Shown: positions 34,152 through 43,491, counted from the first letter of the stretch. The stretch: 64,000 nt of DNA from Saccharofermentans sp. (GCA_024683485.1 JAIKYD010000107.1:62001-126000), one strand, 5' to 3'. Program-made: numbers and translations. Notes: generated from the sequence alone by a model not told the origin.

Positions 34152-35573
34152 TTAATGTATCATGATTTCCGGCAATAATTCCTTTGTCTCCTGCAAAGTA
34201 TTTCCGCTGATGTAGTAAGTAACACCATTTGCTTCAAACCTTATAAAACTGTCTGCATCAACGTTAATGAAAGTGCGGCAGTCTTTCTCCCCGTTTACTA
34301 TGAAAGTCCCGGTAAAATATGGAGACATTCCGACACCAACCTGCCTGTGAAGTGTCAGGCCTGATGTATCCTCACAAAGTTCTGCATCCCTGATATCAGA
34401 TAAAGGGATCTTATAGATATCCACCAACTGGTTGCATATCAGGGTATCATTCTCGATCCTAAGCCTCATTGAAGTCTTTCCCAGTGTTAAGAAGAAAAAC
34501 ATAACTGCCAGTGTTCCGGCAACAAGCAAAATGGCGGCAGCCATGATCACTTTTCCGGCAGGATGGGCAATATTGATCGTGCCTCCGATACCCATTCTCT
34601 TTGCAACATTGAGTCTCCTGTCATCCGGATTGTAATAAAAAGAGCCGAAGATCCACTTATCATCGTCATCGATATCGATAGTAGTCTCTTTGCGGTATCT
34701 TTTATCGATGGCAAGTGACTTCTTTACCAGAACAGTCATTGCAGCCATGAGCAGGAACATATAGACCAGTGTCTGGATAATAACCACTGTGTCGCTTTTC
34801 ACGAAGAACAGGAGCACGGCATATAAAACAGATACTATGACATTAGCCCAGACCATAAGCACAAATGTGTCTGCAAAGACCTTTTTCCTGGCTCTGTTGT
34901 AATTCCTGTTGGTCTCGCTGTCAGCCGAGATTACCTCATTGCGGATTCGGTCCATCATGACTGCTATTGGTATCAGCATAAGACCAACAAGCAGGAATGA
35001 TCCTGTCATCGCCGTCATCGCGAAGGAATTTCCCGGATCTGCTGCCGGTACATATCCGGAAACATCAACAGCACCGGCATCTAACAGTAGAGAAACAATA
35101 AAGATAAATGCCAGTACCGCATTGGGGATGATTATGTTTATAACTTTAAGTGCGCGCAGTGAACCTGCTCCCTTAAGATCCGTATAAGTTGTTCCTGAAG
35201 CAGCCTTTATGCCGATCTCCCTTTTAAGACTCTTCATCTCACGGTTGGATCTCATGAACGGAACCATTGTTAAGAACAGCACTGCGAAAATAACTATCAC
35301 CCAAATGCTTAAGCGGACAGTATAATCCGGTATCAGCATGATCATTGCCATCAGGACGAATGAGCTGATCATCATTATAAGCGCCTGTTTTCTTGTCGAT
35401 GATACGATCCTGTCTATAGCTGAAGCGGCCTTATCCTCTTTGAACTCTTCACGGTTCCTTACACCGAAGATAAATTTCCTGTCTCTCCACTTTGAGGGAT
35501 ATTCATAGAAAAACATTATCAGCAATGTCGGCACCATTATTACCAGCATTATGATATCTGCAAAATAATCCAT
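34152..35573 (-). CDS. Multi-pass membrane protein with DUF5808 and PH-like domains
   Basis: The 473-residue protein has about eight membrane helices, in the pattern of SdpI/DUF1648-type proteins. It carries the DUF5808 signature (WIFGSFYYNPDDRRLNVAKR) and ends with a soluble PH-like domain (about 375-473). It is the last gene of a three-gene operon with a GntR-type regulator (37 bases upstream) and a CPBP protease-like gene. This is the arrangement seen around membrane-stress or bacteriocin-immunity clusters in Firmicutes. A role in envelope defence is inferred. Confidence 0.75.
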   Translation of the reverse strand: MDYFADIIMLVIMVPTLLIMFFYEYPSKWRDRKFIFGVRNREEFKEDKAASAIDRIVSSTRKQALIMMISSFVLMAMIMLIPDYTVRLSIWVIVIFAVLFLTMVPFMRSNREMKSLKREIGIKAASGTTYTDLKGAGSLRALKVINIIIPNAVLAFIFIVSLLLDAGAVDVSGYVPAADPGNSFAMTAMTGSFLLVGLMLIPIAVMMDRIRNEVISADSETNRNYNRARKKVFADTFVLMVWANVIVSVLYAVLLFFVKSDTVVIIQTLVYMFLLMAAMTVLVKKSLAIDKRYRKETTIDIDDDDKWIFGSFYYNPDDRRLNVAKRMGIGGTINIAHPAGKVIMAAAILLVAGTLAVMFFFLTLGKTSMRLRIENDTLICNQLVDIYKIPLSDIRDAELCEDTSGLTLHRQVGVGMSPYFTGTFIVNGEKDCRTFINVDADSFIRFEANGVTYYISGNTLQETKELLPEIMIH

Positions 35574-35610
35574 TATCTTATCCTCTTAAATCTCTTTTGC
35601 TTTCCGGCCT

Positions 35611-35982
35611 TCAAACATTGCCCAGATAGTACTCGTCGATCAGTTTCTGGATCTCTGCTTTGGGAACTCCCGACAGTCTTGCTTCCGACACTATCCTTTT
35701 TAATTCATTCTTGTTCTCTTCGGAGATAACTCCCGATTTCTCGATCTGCTGCCTTACCCTGGCACCGTTCTTGCGGTCAGTCATGATATAGCCCTCGTTC
35801 TTCAGCATCTGGTATGTCTTACTGACCGTCATCGTATTAATTCCGATCTCCAGAGCCAAAGCCCTTACCGTCGGGAGCTGCTCACCGGCTTTGAGTTCTC
35901 CGGAGGAAATGCCCATCACGATCTGATTTCTAATCTGCATATATATGGGCACATCAGAATATTCATCTATCTTTATAACCAT
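35611..35982 (-). CDS. GntR-family regulator, YtrA subfamily
   Basis: The 123-residue protein has a winged-helix N-terminal domain (about 10-75; PTVRALALEIGINTMTVSKTY is the recognition region) and only a short C-terminal helical extension. This is the reduced form that defines the YtrA subfamily. YtrA-type repressors control ABC or membrane-protein operons and bind palindromes. A suitable palindrome (TTGTATTA/TAATACAA) lies in the promoter of its own operon at 36998-37020. It sits 18 bases after the CPBP gene. Confidence 0.92.
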   Translation of the reverse strand: MVIKIDEYSDVPIYMQIRNQIVMGISSGELKAGEQLPTVRALALEIGINTMTVSKTYQMLKNEGYIMTDRKNGARVRQQIEKSGVISEENKNELKRIVSEARLSGVPKAEIQKLIDEYYLGNV

Positions 35983-36000
35983 CTCATTTTCCTCTGCGCA

Positions 36001-36939
36001 TTAAACTGCCACAGCTTTTTTCTTATCTTCTTTAAGTACGATTACAGCCATTACCACTGCGATGATCAATGTAGGGATAATGCTGACAAGTCCGTGAGGT
36101 GCAGGTCCGAAAATAAGGAGTCTTGCGATCTTTTCCTCATGGTCTGCGTTAAGCACCAGCTGATAAAGCGTGGCTGCTGCGTTGATCGAACCGTGAAGCA
36201 ATGCAGGGATCCATATGCACTTTGTCTTATCGTAAATGATCTCGTGGAACATACCCCAGACAATACATGTAAGCGTGAAAGCAGCAAGGCCCAGTATAGG
36301 CGCACCGATATAATCCGTTCCGTATTCATAACCTGCGAGGAGCATAGCCGGGAAATGAAATGATGCCCATATCGCACCTCCGATGATCCATGTAACAGGT
36401 CTTGAGAACTTCTTTTTAAGTTCAGGATAAAGGAATCCTCTCCACCCTGCTTCTTCACCGATAGCCAAAAACATATTTAAAAACGGAGCATATGTCACAC
36501 ACTGAAGCACCGTGATCAGAGACATCATCTGCATTGTCATTCCCGACTGCTCTAATGCCTGCTTATACTCTACGGGATCCATTCCCGCAGATTCCACTGC
36601 CTTCAGCATAAAAGAACCGTCAAAGCCGAACAGGTCAGGCCAGATCATAAAGAAGATCACAAAGCCTGAAAATGTGAAAATAACAGGAAGGAAAACAGCA
36701 AAGAATATCCATTTTACCTTTCCCTTGAGCCTGGGCTTCCATCCGATGCTCTTAACTCCTGTCTTTGCAATTATCGAAGCGATCAGCGGCGTAAACATGA
36801 CGACCATCATGCCGACCTGGAAGATCAGTATTCCTGCGTAACCTTCAATGTTGCGGCTGATGAGACATACAATGATCTGAATGAGCCAAGACATACCCAA
36901 TGCCAAAGCAATAAACTTAATAACTTTCTTCTTATCCAT
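36001..36939 (-). CDS. CPBP-family intramembrane metalloprotease-like protein
   Basis: The start is ATG 36939, seven bases after GGGAG; the frame to 36969 has no site. The 312-residue protein has eight predicted helices and the CPBP (Abi) motifs EExxxR (GEEAGWRGF), FHxxx (SFHFPAM) and the late HGSINA, which should hold the catalytic Glu and His ligands. CPBP proteins are intramembrane proteases, some giving immunity to bacteriocins. It opens the operon with the GntR regulator and the DUF5808 membrane protein, so it is probably repressed by that regulator. Confidence 0.88.
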   Translation of the reverse strand: MDKKKVIKFIALALGMSWLIQIIVCLISRNIEGYAGILIFQVGMMVVMFTPLIASIIAKTGVKSIGWKPRLKGKVKWIFFAVFLPVIFTFSGFVIFFMIWPDLFGFDGSFMLKAVESAGMDPVEYKQALEQSGMTMQMMSLITVLQCVTYAPFLNMFLAIGEEAGWRGFLYPELKKKFSRPVTWIIGGAIWASFHFPAMLLAGYEYGTDYIGAPILGLAAFTLTCIVWGMFHEIIYDKTKCIWIPALLHGSINAAATLYQLVLNADHEEKIARLLIFGPAPHGLVSIIPTLIIAVVMAVIVLKEDKKKAVAV

Positions 36940-36997
36940 ACCACCACTCCCTTTCATGGCTTTCCGCATACAGCATTATTCCGGATGCGTGTGTGCT

Positions 36998-37048
36998 TTG
37001 TATTAGTTGTTATAATACAAACTATACAACCTTTCCTGTAATTGTCAA
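36998..37048 (-). promoter_or_regulatory. Promoter with GntR/YtrA-type operator
   Basis: On the minus strand TTGACA (37048..37043), a 16-base spacer and TATAGT (37026..37021) form the promoter of the CPBP operon. Directly after it, TTGTATTA (36998-37005) and TAATACAA (37013-37020) are perfect 8-bp inverted arms with a 7-base spacer, covering the expected start site. This is where a YtrA-type repressor encoded by the second gene would bind and block initiation. Confidence 0.65.
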
Positions 37049-37146
37049 TATATTTCCAAACAATTCAATTTTGTTACAAAAGGAGCGTCAATCTTTCAAT
37101 TTAACTGTTATGGTAATATATTAAAGTTCATTTTAAGGAAGGAATA

Positions 37147-38451
37147 ATGACTCTTTCTAAAGCAAACCGTATGAGAAAAAAGAAATCACCGGGACTGTAC
37201 TTAATTATCCTGATAATATTGGCAGCTGCAGTTGCTTTCATATTATATGAAGTCTTTATTGTTAAAAGAGGCTGGATACACACCGATGCCGGCACATATT
37301 ATTACGACAACAAAGGTAACCCTTATTCCGGAATGAAGCAGATGTCTGACGGCACTGTGAGGTATTTTGATCCTGAAACGAACCTGATGGTCACCGGTGC
37401 CAAAGAGATAGACGGCAACGCCTACTATTTCGACAGCGAAGGAGTTATGCAGACCGGCCGTTATACTGAAAACGGCATCTCCAGATTCTATGATCCTTCC
37501 ACAGGAATAATGATGACAGGATGGATCGAGATAGGAGACGGCAAGTATTATTTCGACCAAAATGACGGAACAGGAGCCTCAGGACTGACGGTCATTGACG
37601 GAAAACAATACTATTTTGATAAAGACAGCGGCCTGATGGCAACAGGCAAGGTCAATGTCGATGGTGAAGACTATATTTTCGATGAAAATACGGGAGCAGG
37701 TCTGGACGGATTCATAGATTTTGACGGTTCCCTGCATGCATTCATCGGTGGAAAGATGTTAAAGGGCGTAAGAGCTTACGCCGACAATCACCTTTATTAT
37801 TTCGATGACAGCGGCGTAGTAATCCGTGAAGTCGATGGAAGCAAGCCCATGGTTGCCCTGACCTACGATGACGGCCCTTCCAAATACACCGACTCCATTC
37901 TCGACACATTTGAAGAATATGATGCCAGATGTACTTTCTTCCTTGTAGGCGACAGGATCTCATGGAATGAGGATCAGGCCCGCCGTGAGGCAGCACTGGG
38001 ATGCGAACAGGGAAACCACACATTCAGTCATAACAGACTTACCGATCTTGATGCTGAAGGTATGCGCGAAAAGCTCAAGGGAACCGATGATGAACTTATC
38101 AGGATCTCAGGCAAACCCTCAACATGCTTAAGACCTCCTGAAGGCAAATGGAATGAGACCCTGCAGCAGGTCTGCGAAAGCCCGATCATACTTTGGAGCA
38201 TTGATTCACGCGACTGGGCCAGCAAAGATGCTGATCAGATCTGCAGCCGTGTAATCGGAAAGGTCCAGGACGGCGACGTTGTTCTAATGCATGACCTTTA
38301 CCAGGCAACTGCAGATGCCACCAAGAGGATCGTACCTGCACTTATCGAAGCCGGTTTCCAGCTGGTTACAGTCGAGGAATTGGGTCTTATCAAGACCGGC
38401 GGCAATGGTCTTACAGACGGAGAGGTATATTACTCGATCCCCAACAGATGA
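37147..38451 (+). CDS. Cell-wall-binding repeat protein with polysaccharide deacetylase domain
   Basis: The 434-residue protein has an N-terminal signal anchor (about 18-38). It carries about six cell-wall-binding (choline-binding-like) repeats of the type TYYYDNKGNPYSGMKQ and NAYYFDSEGVMQTGRY (about 45-225), and a NodB deacetylase domain (about 232-425). The deacetylase motifs are complete: YDDGPS, NHTFSHNRL, RPPEGKW, SIDSRDW and LMHD. It should bind the wall through the repeats and deacetylate peptidoglycan or another polymer. Repeats plus NodB in one chain is known but uncommon. A terminator follows. Confidence 0.92.
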   Translation: MTLSKANRMRKKKSPGLYLIILIILAAAVAFILYEVFIVKRGWIHTDAGTYYYDNKGNPYSGMKQMSDGTVRYFDPETNLMVTGAKEIDGNAYYFDSEGVMQTGRYTENGISRFYDPSTGIMMTGWIEIGDGKYYFDQNDGTGASGLTVIDGKQYYFDKDSGLMATGKVNVDGEDYIFDENTGAGLDGFIDFDGSLHAFIGGKMLKGVRAYADNHLYYFDDSGVVIREVDGSKPMVALTYDDGPSKYTDSILDTFEEYDARCTFFLVGDRISWNEDQARREAALGCEQGNHTFSHNRLTDLDAEGMREKLKGTDDELIRISGKPSTCLRPPEGKWNETLQQVCESPIILWSIDSRDWASKDADQICSRVIGKVQDGDVVLMHDLYQATADATKRIVPALIEAGFQLVTVEELGLIKTGGNGLTDGEVYYSIPNR

Positions 38452-38477
38452 TATTCCAGTATGTTTCATACGGTTAG

Positions 38478-38513
38478 CGGGACTGTCCGTAAGGCTGCGG
38501 ATGTCCCGTTTTA
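38478..38513 (+). terminator. Intrinsic terminator
   Basis: CGGGAC (38478-38483) with GTCCCG (38503-38508), continued by TCCG/CGGA after a small bulge, forms the stem; TTTTACTGTT follows. It ends the deacetylase gene. Confidence 0.75.
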
Positions 38514-38563
38514 CTGTTATAAAAATACTTAATGAATGAAATGTAACAATACTCACAGGCGTG

Positions 38564-38592
38564 TTAACTAAACCCGATTGATAAAGTATAAT
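38564..38592 (+). promoter_or_regulatory. Promoter of the BMP/ABC operon
   Basis: TTAACT (38564-38569), 17 bases and TATAAT (38587-38592) form a good sigma-A promoter 34 bases before the lipoprotein start codon. I found no purine riboswitch in the leader. Confidence 0.6.
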
Positions 38593-38626
38593 CACCTAAG
38601 ATGAACAAGAACAAGGAGGAATCTTT

Positions 38627-39778
38627 ATGAAGAGAAGATCATTTTTGGCTTTTGCCGGTGCGTTCCTTGCAGGTTCGCTCTTATTTACGGCATGCAGCGG
38701 CACTAGCGGCAATAACGGCAGCACCGGTGGTGACAAGGGACTTAAGATTGCTATCGTCAGCTCCCCTTCAGGTGTAGATGACGGTTCTTTCAACCAGGAG
38801 AATTACAACGGTATCCTGAGTTTTATTGAAGCTCATCCCGGCTCAACTGTAACTCCCGTTCAGGAGACAACAGGTGACACAGCTGCAGCGATCAAGGCTG
38901 TTGAGGATATAGTTGTTGACTATGATGTAATAGTATGTGACGGATTCCAGTTTGCAGGTATCACAGATATCGCCAAGGACAACCCCACAAAGAAGTTTAT
39001 TCTTGTGGATACATCCCCTTCTGATGCAGATGGCAATGAAGTAACCGTTGATAACATCTATGCCATGACATTCAAGGAACAGGAAGGCGGATTCGCAGCT
39101 GGATTAGCAGCAGCTTTAAAGTCCAAGACAAAGAAAGTAGCTGTAGTAAACGGAATCGCATTCCCCACAAATGTAAACTATCAGTACGGATTCATGTCCG
39201 GCGTTAATTATGCTAACAAGCACTATGGCACCAATGTTGAGATCGTTGAACTCGCATCCTATGCAGGAACTGATGTCACCGGTGCAAATGTCGGTGGTAA
39301 CTATATCGGATCCTTTGGAGATCCCGCAGGCGGTAAGGTAATCGGCGAAGCACTCATCAAGGAAGGCTGTGACGTAATCTTTGTTGCTGCAGGTGCTTCC
39401 GGCAACGGTGTCTTCACTGCAGTCAAGGAAAGTGCTGCTGAAGATTATGTAATCGGCTGTGATACAGACCAGTTCGCAGACGGAGTCAACGGCAGCGAGA
39501 ATGTTGTTCTCACATCATCCCTGAAGGTTATGGGCGCAAATGACAAGAGAGTCCTCGAGACCGTTCTCGACGGTACTTTCAAGGGCGGCAACTACCTTCT
39601 CGGTGCTGACTCAGATTCCACCGGTTATGTAAACGATCCGAGCAGATGCCAGCTCACATCAGATGACATTGCAAAGATCGATAAGGCATTTGCACTCGTT
39701 AAGAATGGAACTATCGTTCCAGCTGCAAACTTCAGCGGAACAACACCTGATAATTTCCAGGGCATCGACGCAGAGTAA
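38627..39778 (+). CDS. BMP-family substrate-binding lipoprotein (nucleoside importer)
   Basis: The 383-residue protein has a lipoprotein signal (lipobox LFTAC) and the basic membrane protein fold: KIAIVSSPSGVDDGSFNQ at the start of domain 1, VIVCDGFQFAG in its middle, and EQEGGFAAGLAAAL around the hinge. BMP proteins bind purine nucleosides and deliver them to the BMP-type ABC importer encoded directly downstream. An AAGGAGG site precedes the ATG. A terminator between this gene and the ATPase gene is likely to give much more binding protein than transporter. Confidence 0.92.
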   Translation: MKRRSFLAFAGAFLAGSLLFTACSGTSGNNGSTGGDKGLKIAIVSSPSGVDDGSFNQENYNGILSFIEAHPGSTVTPVQETTGDTAAAIKAVEDIVVDYDVIVCDGFQFAGITDIAKDNPTKKFILVDTSPSDADGNEVTVDNIYAMTFKEQEGGFAAGLAAALKSKTKKVAVVNGIAFPTNVNYQYGFMSGVNYANKHYGTNVEIVELASYAGTDVTGANVGGNYIGSFGDPAGGKVIGEALIKEGCDVIFVAAGASGNGVFTAVKESAAEDYVIGCDTDQFADGVNGSENVVLTSSLKVMGANDKRVLETVLDGTFKGGNYLLGADSDSTGYVNDPSRCQLTSDDIAKIDKAFALVKNGTIVPAANFSGTTPDNFQGIDAE

Positions 39779-39796
39779 TCATTACTGACATAAAAA

Positions 39797-39830
39797 GGCT
39801 GCCTCATAAATTGAGGCAGCCATTTATTTT
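39797..39830 (+). terminator. Partial terminator between lipoprotein and ATPase genes
   Basis: GGCTGCCTCA (39797-39806) pairs perfectly with TGAGGCAGCC (39812-39821), followed by ATTTATTTTT. It lies inside a functionally single operon, where partial read-through would set lower ABC-transporter expression. It shares the GGCTG/CAGCC arms with other terminators here. Confidence 0.8.
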
Positions 39831-39845
39831 TGGGGGAGTTTTATC

Positions 39846-41396
39846 GTGAGCAATCCTGAATACATCATTGAGATGAAACACATCACGAAGAGGTTTCCGG
39901 GTCTTACCGCAAATGATGATGTTACGATACAGATCAAAAAGGGCGAGATCTATGCGCTGTTAGGCGAGAACGGTGCAGGTAAATCAACACTGATGAGCGT
40001 ACTTTTCGGTATGTACGAGCCGGATGAAGGCGAGATCTTTATCCGGGGCGAGAAGGTTAAGATTGCCTCACCCCGCCAGGCCACAAAGCTCGGCATAGGC
40101 ATGGTGCACCAGCATTTCAGGCTCGTATCGAATTATACGGTCGCTGAGAATATCATTCTGGGTTCAGAACCCCAGAACAAGCTGATGGGATTCATTCCGC
40201 GTGTCAATATAAAGAAAGCCAACGAAGATATTGCTAATCTGTCCGAGAAGTACGGACTCAAGGTTGAACCGAAGGCGGTCATAAGCGATCTGAGTGTCTC
40301 TGCGCAGCAGAGGGTCGAGATATTGAAGATGCTCTACCGCGATGCCGAGATCCTCATCTTCGATGAGCCTACGGCGGTATTGACTCCCCAGGAGATCGAG
40401 TATCTTCTCGACATCATCAGAGGCTTGCGTGACAACGGTAAAACAATAATAATAATCACCCACAAACTTGAAGAGATCAAATCAATAGCTGACAGATGTG
40501 CCATCTTAAACCGCGGAAAACTCATAGACATCCTCGATGTCAAGGAAGCCTCGACCGCAGAGATGGCAAGGCTTATGGTCGGCCGTGAGGTATCATTCAG
40601 TTCCGGCAAGACGGAAGCCAAACCTGGTGACGTGGTACTAAAGGTGGAAGGCCTTACTGTCAACAACGAAGTCGGATATGAAGCAGTTAAGGGAGTCTCG
40701 TTCGAGATACGTTCAGGCGAGATATTTGCCCTTGCCGGAGTATCGGGCAACGGCCAGAACGAGCTAGCCGATGCAATTGCGGGCCTCCGGAAATGCAAAG
40801 GCGGCAAGATAACTCTGTGCGGCAAGGATATAACAGATCTCTCGATCAGGAAAAGGACAGAAGAGGGTATTGCCTATATTCCCGAAGACAGACAGAGCGT
40901 TGGTCTTATTATGGGATTCTCATTAAGCGACAACCTGGTGTTCAAGACTTACTATAAGAGCAGTTTTTGCAAAAACAAGGTGCTTGACGGTAAAGCTATC
41001 GAAAAGAATGCCGACCGCCTTATTGAGGAATACGATATCAGGAGCAGCAGAGGCAATAAGACTATCACTAGTTCAATGTCCGGCGGCAACCAGCAAAAAG
41101 CCATAATCGCCCGTGAGATCGACTTAAAGACCCCTCTTATCATCTTTATGCAGCCGACCAGAGGTCTTGATATCGGAGCGATCTCCAATATCCATAAGCA
41201 GATGATAGCCGAAAGAGACAGAGGAGCAGCAGTTCTTCTGATCTCCCTCGAACTTGATGAGATCATGGACTGTGCCGACACGATCGGTGTTATCTTCGAC
41301 GGAAAGATCAACCGTATCGCGAAAGCTTCCGAACTCACCGTCAACGAAGTCGGAAAGTTCATGATGGGTGTAACGGAAGGAGGCAAGAGCGCGTGA
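39846..41396 (+). CDS. BMP-type ABC transporter ATPase (two nucleotide-binding domains)
   Basis: The 516-residue protein has two fused nucleotide-binding domains, typical for the YufO/NupO type. Domain 1 has Walker A GENGAGKST, the linker/Q-loop region with VSAQQRVEILKML, and Walker B ILIFDEPTAVLTP. Domain 2 has a degenerate Walker A (GVSGNGQNE) and signature SMSGGNQQKAIIARE, a pattern normal for this family and for ribose-type ATPases. It powers nucleoside import with the two permeases downstream. The start is GTG behind GGGGGAG. Its stop overlaps the next start by 4 bases. Confidence 0.92.
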   Translation: MSNPEYIIEMKHITKRFPGLTANDDVTIQIKKGEIYALLGENGAGKSTLMSVLFGMYEPDEGEIFIRGEKVKIASPRQATKLGIGMVHQHFRLVSNYTVAENIILGSEPQNKLMGFIPRVNIKKANEDIANLSEKYGLKVEPKAVISDLSVSAQQRVEILKMLYRDAEILIFDEPTAVLTPQEIEYLLDIIRGLRDNGKTIIIITHKLEEIKSIADRCAILNRGKLIDILDVKEASTAEMARLMVGREVSFSSGKTEAKPGDVVLKVEGLTVNNEVGYEAVKGVSFEIRSGEIFALAGVSGNGQNELADAIAGLRKCKGGKITLCGKDITDLSIRKRTEEGIAYIPEDRQSVGLIMGFSLSDNLVFKTYYKSSFCKNKVLDGKAIEKNADRLIEEYDIRSSRGNKTITSSMSGGNQQKAIIAREIDLKTPLIIFMQPTRGLDIGAISNIHKQMIAERDRGAAVLLISLELDEIMDCADTIGVIFDGKINRIAKASELTVNEVGKFMMGVTEGGKSA

Positions 41397-42514
41397 AAAA
41401 GATCCTGGTAAAACTCCTTGGCGGAGAAAAACTTCAGATGGTAAGGATCTCGCTTTTTGCGATCCTGATAAGTCTTATCGTAGGTACGATCATACTCGCA
41501 GTCTTAGGCAAGTCACCTCTGGCAGCGTATACCAATCTGCTTCAGGGTTCCGGACTTTTCCCAAAGCCCCAGTACGCCGGCCGTCAGAGCATGTTCACTG
41601 ACTTCATGAGTTTTCTTGATGCCCTGACTCCAATGATCTTTGCGTCACTTGCTGTTGCAGTGGCATTCCGCGCCGGCATGTTCAATATCGGTGTATCCGG
41701 AATGATGCTTGCGGCAGGATTTTTTGCAAGTGCAACAGTCGGTCAGTCCGCAATGGCAGCACCAATCGCAAAGCCTCTGGTACTGATCATCGGTATCGTT
41801 GCGGGAGCTCTTGTAGGTGCTTTGATCGGATGGCTTAAATACAGATTTAATATTAATGAGGTCGTGTCATCGATAATGATCAACTACACTTTGATGTATA
41901 TCTTTACCTTCTTCATTAATACATTTTTCGTGGATTCTGTATCAAGACAGAGCAAGACCATATCGGATGCCTCAAGGCTTACACTTCCGGCAGTCCAGGC
42001 TTTCGGCCTCAAATTCAATATTCCGCTTGCATTTCCCCTCGCGGTCATAGCCGCAGTCCTCATGTGGTTCATCATGAACAAGACAACCATCGGATACGAG
42101 ATCAAGGCTGTAGGTATGGGAAAGAAAGCTGCACGTTATGCAGGTATAAGTATTTCAAAAAACATCATTCTCGCTATGACGATCTCAGGTGCACTTGCAG
42201 GCATCGCAGGCGTCACATATTTCTGCGGATATAATGCATCCATCCAGCCCGGTGTTGTACCGAGCATGGGATTTAATGCTATCGCTGTAGCGCTGCTCGG
42301 AAACAGCGACCCAATAGGGTGTATCTTCTCATCCATCCTCATCACGATACTCTCGAAGGGTTCTATCTACATGAGTTCCCAGCAGGGTGTCGACATCGAG
42401 ATATCGGATCTCATAACGGCAGTTATACTTATCTTCGCCGCATGTTCGGAGTTCATAAAGATGTATATAGGAAAGATCAGTATGGAGACTAAAAAGGAGG
42501 TGCATAGAACATGA
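41393..42514 (+). CDS. BMP-type ABC transporter permease 1 (YufP/NupP-like)
   Basis: The 373-residue membrane protein has about ten hydrophobic segments, including FRAGMFNIGVSGMMLAAG and AALAGIAGV-type loops (SGALAGIAGVTYFCGYN), which mark the branched-chain amino acid/ribose-type permeases used in nucleoside importers. It pairs with the next gene as a heterodimer. The GTG start overlaps the ATPase stop by 4 bases (GTGA), so translation is coupled. The length and order match Bacillus NupP. Confidence 0.9.
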   Translation: MKKILVKLLGGEKLQMVRISLFAILISLIVGTIILAVLGKSPLAAYTNLLQGSGLFPKPQYAGRQSMFTDFMSFLDALTPMIFASLAVAVAFRAGMFNIGVSGMMLAAGFFASATVGQSAMAAPIAKPLVLIIGIVAGALVGALIGWLKYRFNINEVVSSIMINYTLMYIFTFFINTFFVDSVSRQSKTISDASRLTLPAVQAFGLKFNIPLAFPLAVIAAVLMWFIMNKTTIGYEIKAVGMGKKAARYAGISISKNIILAMTISGALAGIAGVTYFCGYNASIQPGVVPSMGFNAIAVALLGNSDPIGCIFSSILITILSKGSIYMSSQQGVDIEISDLITAVILIFAACSEFIKMYIGKISMETKKEVHRT

Positions 42515-43473
42515 TCGAGACAATCATAATTGACGGACTGGCTTTTGCACTTCCAATGTTCATAATGGCTATCGGCGGCATCTTCAGCGAGAAGAGCGGC
42601 ATCACCAACCTCGCCCTTGAAGGTCTTCAGGGCTTCGGTGCTTTCACAGGTGCGTTTTTCGCTGTGATCCTGATGCAGTCTATGGAAACAACTTCACAGG
42701 TGCCATACTATCTTTCTTTTGTAATAGCGGCTGTTGGCGGAATGCTCTATGCATACGTTCACGTTATTCTGTGCATCAAGCTGAAAGCCAACCAGGTCAT
42801 AAGCGGTGTCGTTGTCAATATTCTTGCAATGGCTCTGACGAGTTTTCTTACAAAGCGTATCAACGAAGGATTCTTCGGTCAGAAATCAAACAAGTTCGTT
42901 CTCGGAACGAGCGTGCGTTTCTCGGTTCCTGTGTTATCCGATATTCCTGTTCTCGGAGGTTTCTTCAAGAATATCTACCCCTTCGAGATCATGATCATCG
43001 TAATCGCGCTGATCATGTGGTATGTCATGTACAAGACACCGTTCGGAATGCATCTGAGAGCTTGCGGTGACAATCCTCATGCTGCTGATGCTGCAGGAAT
43101 CAACGTTAACCGTGTAAGAACTATAGCTGTCGTTATCTCCGGCGGCCTGTCAGCTATCGCAGGCATGAGTTACGCTTATTCGATCTCGGCGAATTTCTCA
43201 CCTGATATCTATCTGGGATTCGGTTATCTCTCGATTGCGGCACTCATATTCGGTAACTGGTCTATTCTCCCCACGCTTTGCGCATGCCTGTTCTTCGGCT
43301 TTGCAAGAAGCGGCGGCCAGGCTCTGATCCAAAAACTCGGAATGCCTTCAACATACAATGACCTTGTAAGGATACTGCCTTATGTGCTCACGCTGCTGCT
43401 TCTGATCTTCTTCAGCAAGCATAATAATGCACCGCGCGCATTGGGCGAGATCTACGACAAAGGTAAAAGGTGA
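42511..43473 (+). CDS. BMP-type ABC transporter permease 2 (YufQ/NupQ-like)
   Basis: The 320-residue membrane protein has about eight to nine helices. Its typical segments are GGIFSEKSGITNLALEG near the N-terminus, and GMHLRACGDNPHAADAAGIN followed by SGGLSAIAGMSYAYS. It is the second permease of the nucleoside importer. ATGA overlap with the preceding gene, behind AAGGAGG, shows coupled translation. It is the last gene of the operon and converges with the MATE gene. Confidence 0.9.
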   Translation: MIETIIIDGLAFALPMFIMAIGGIFSEKSGITNLALEGLQGFGAFTGAFFAVILMQSMETTSQVPYYLSFVIAAVGGMLYAYVHVILCIKLKANQVISGVVVNILAMALTSFLTKRINEGFFGQKSNKFVLGTSVRFSVPVLSDIPVLGGFFKNIYPFEIMIIVIALIMWYVMYKTPFGMHLRACGDNPHAADAAGINVNRVRTIAVVISGGLSAIAGMSYAYSISANFSPDIYLGFGYLSIAALIFGNWSILPTLCACLFFGFARSGGQALIQKLGMPSTYNDLVRILPYVLTLLLLIFFSKHNNAPRALGEIYDKGKR

Positions 43474-43491
43474 TCTTCCGGAGTCCCCGGC

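Noticed and set aside
38452-38626. Possible purine riboswitch before the nucleoside importer operon
   Set aside because: The conserved core bases of purine riboswitches are not present between the terminator and the start codon.
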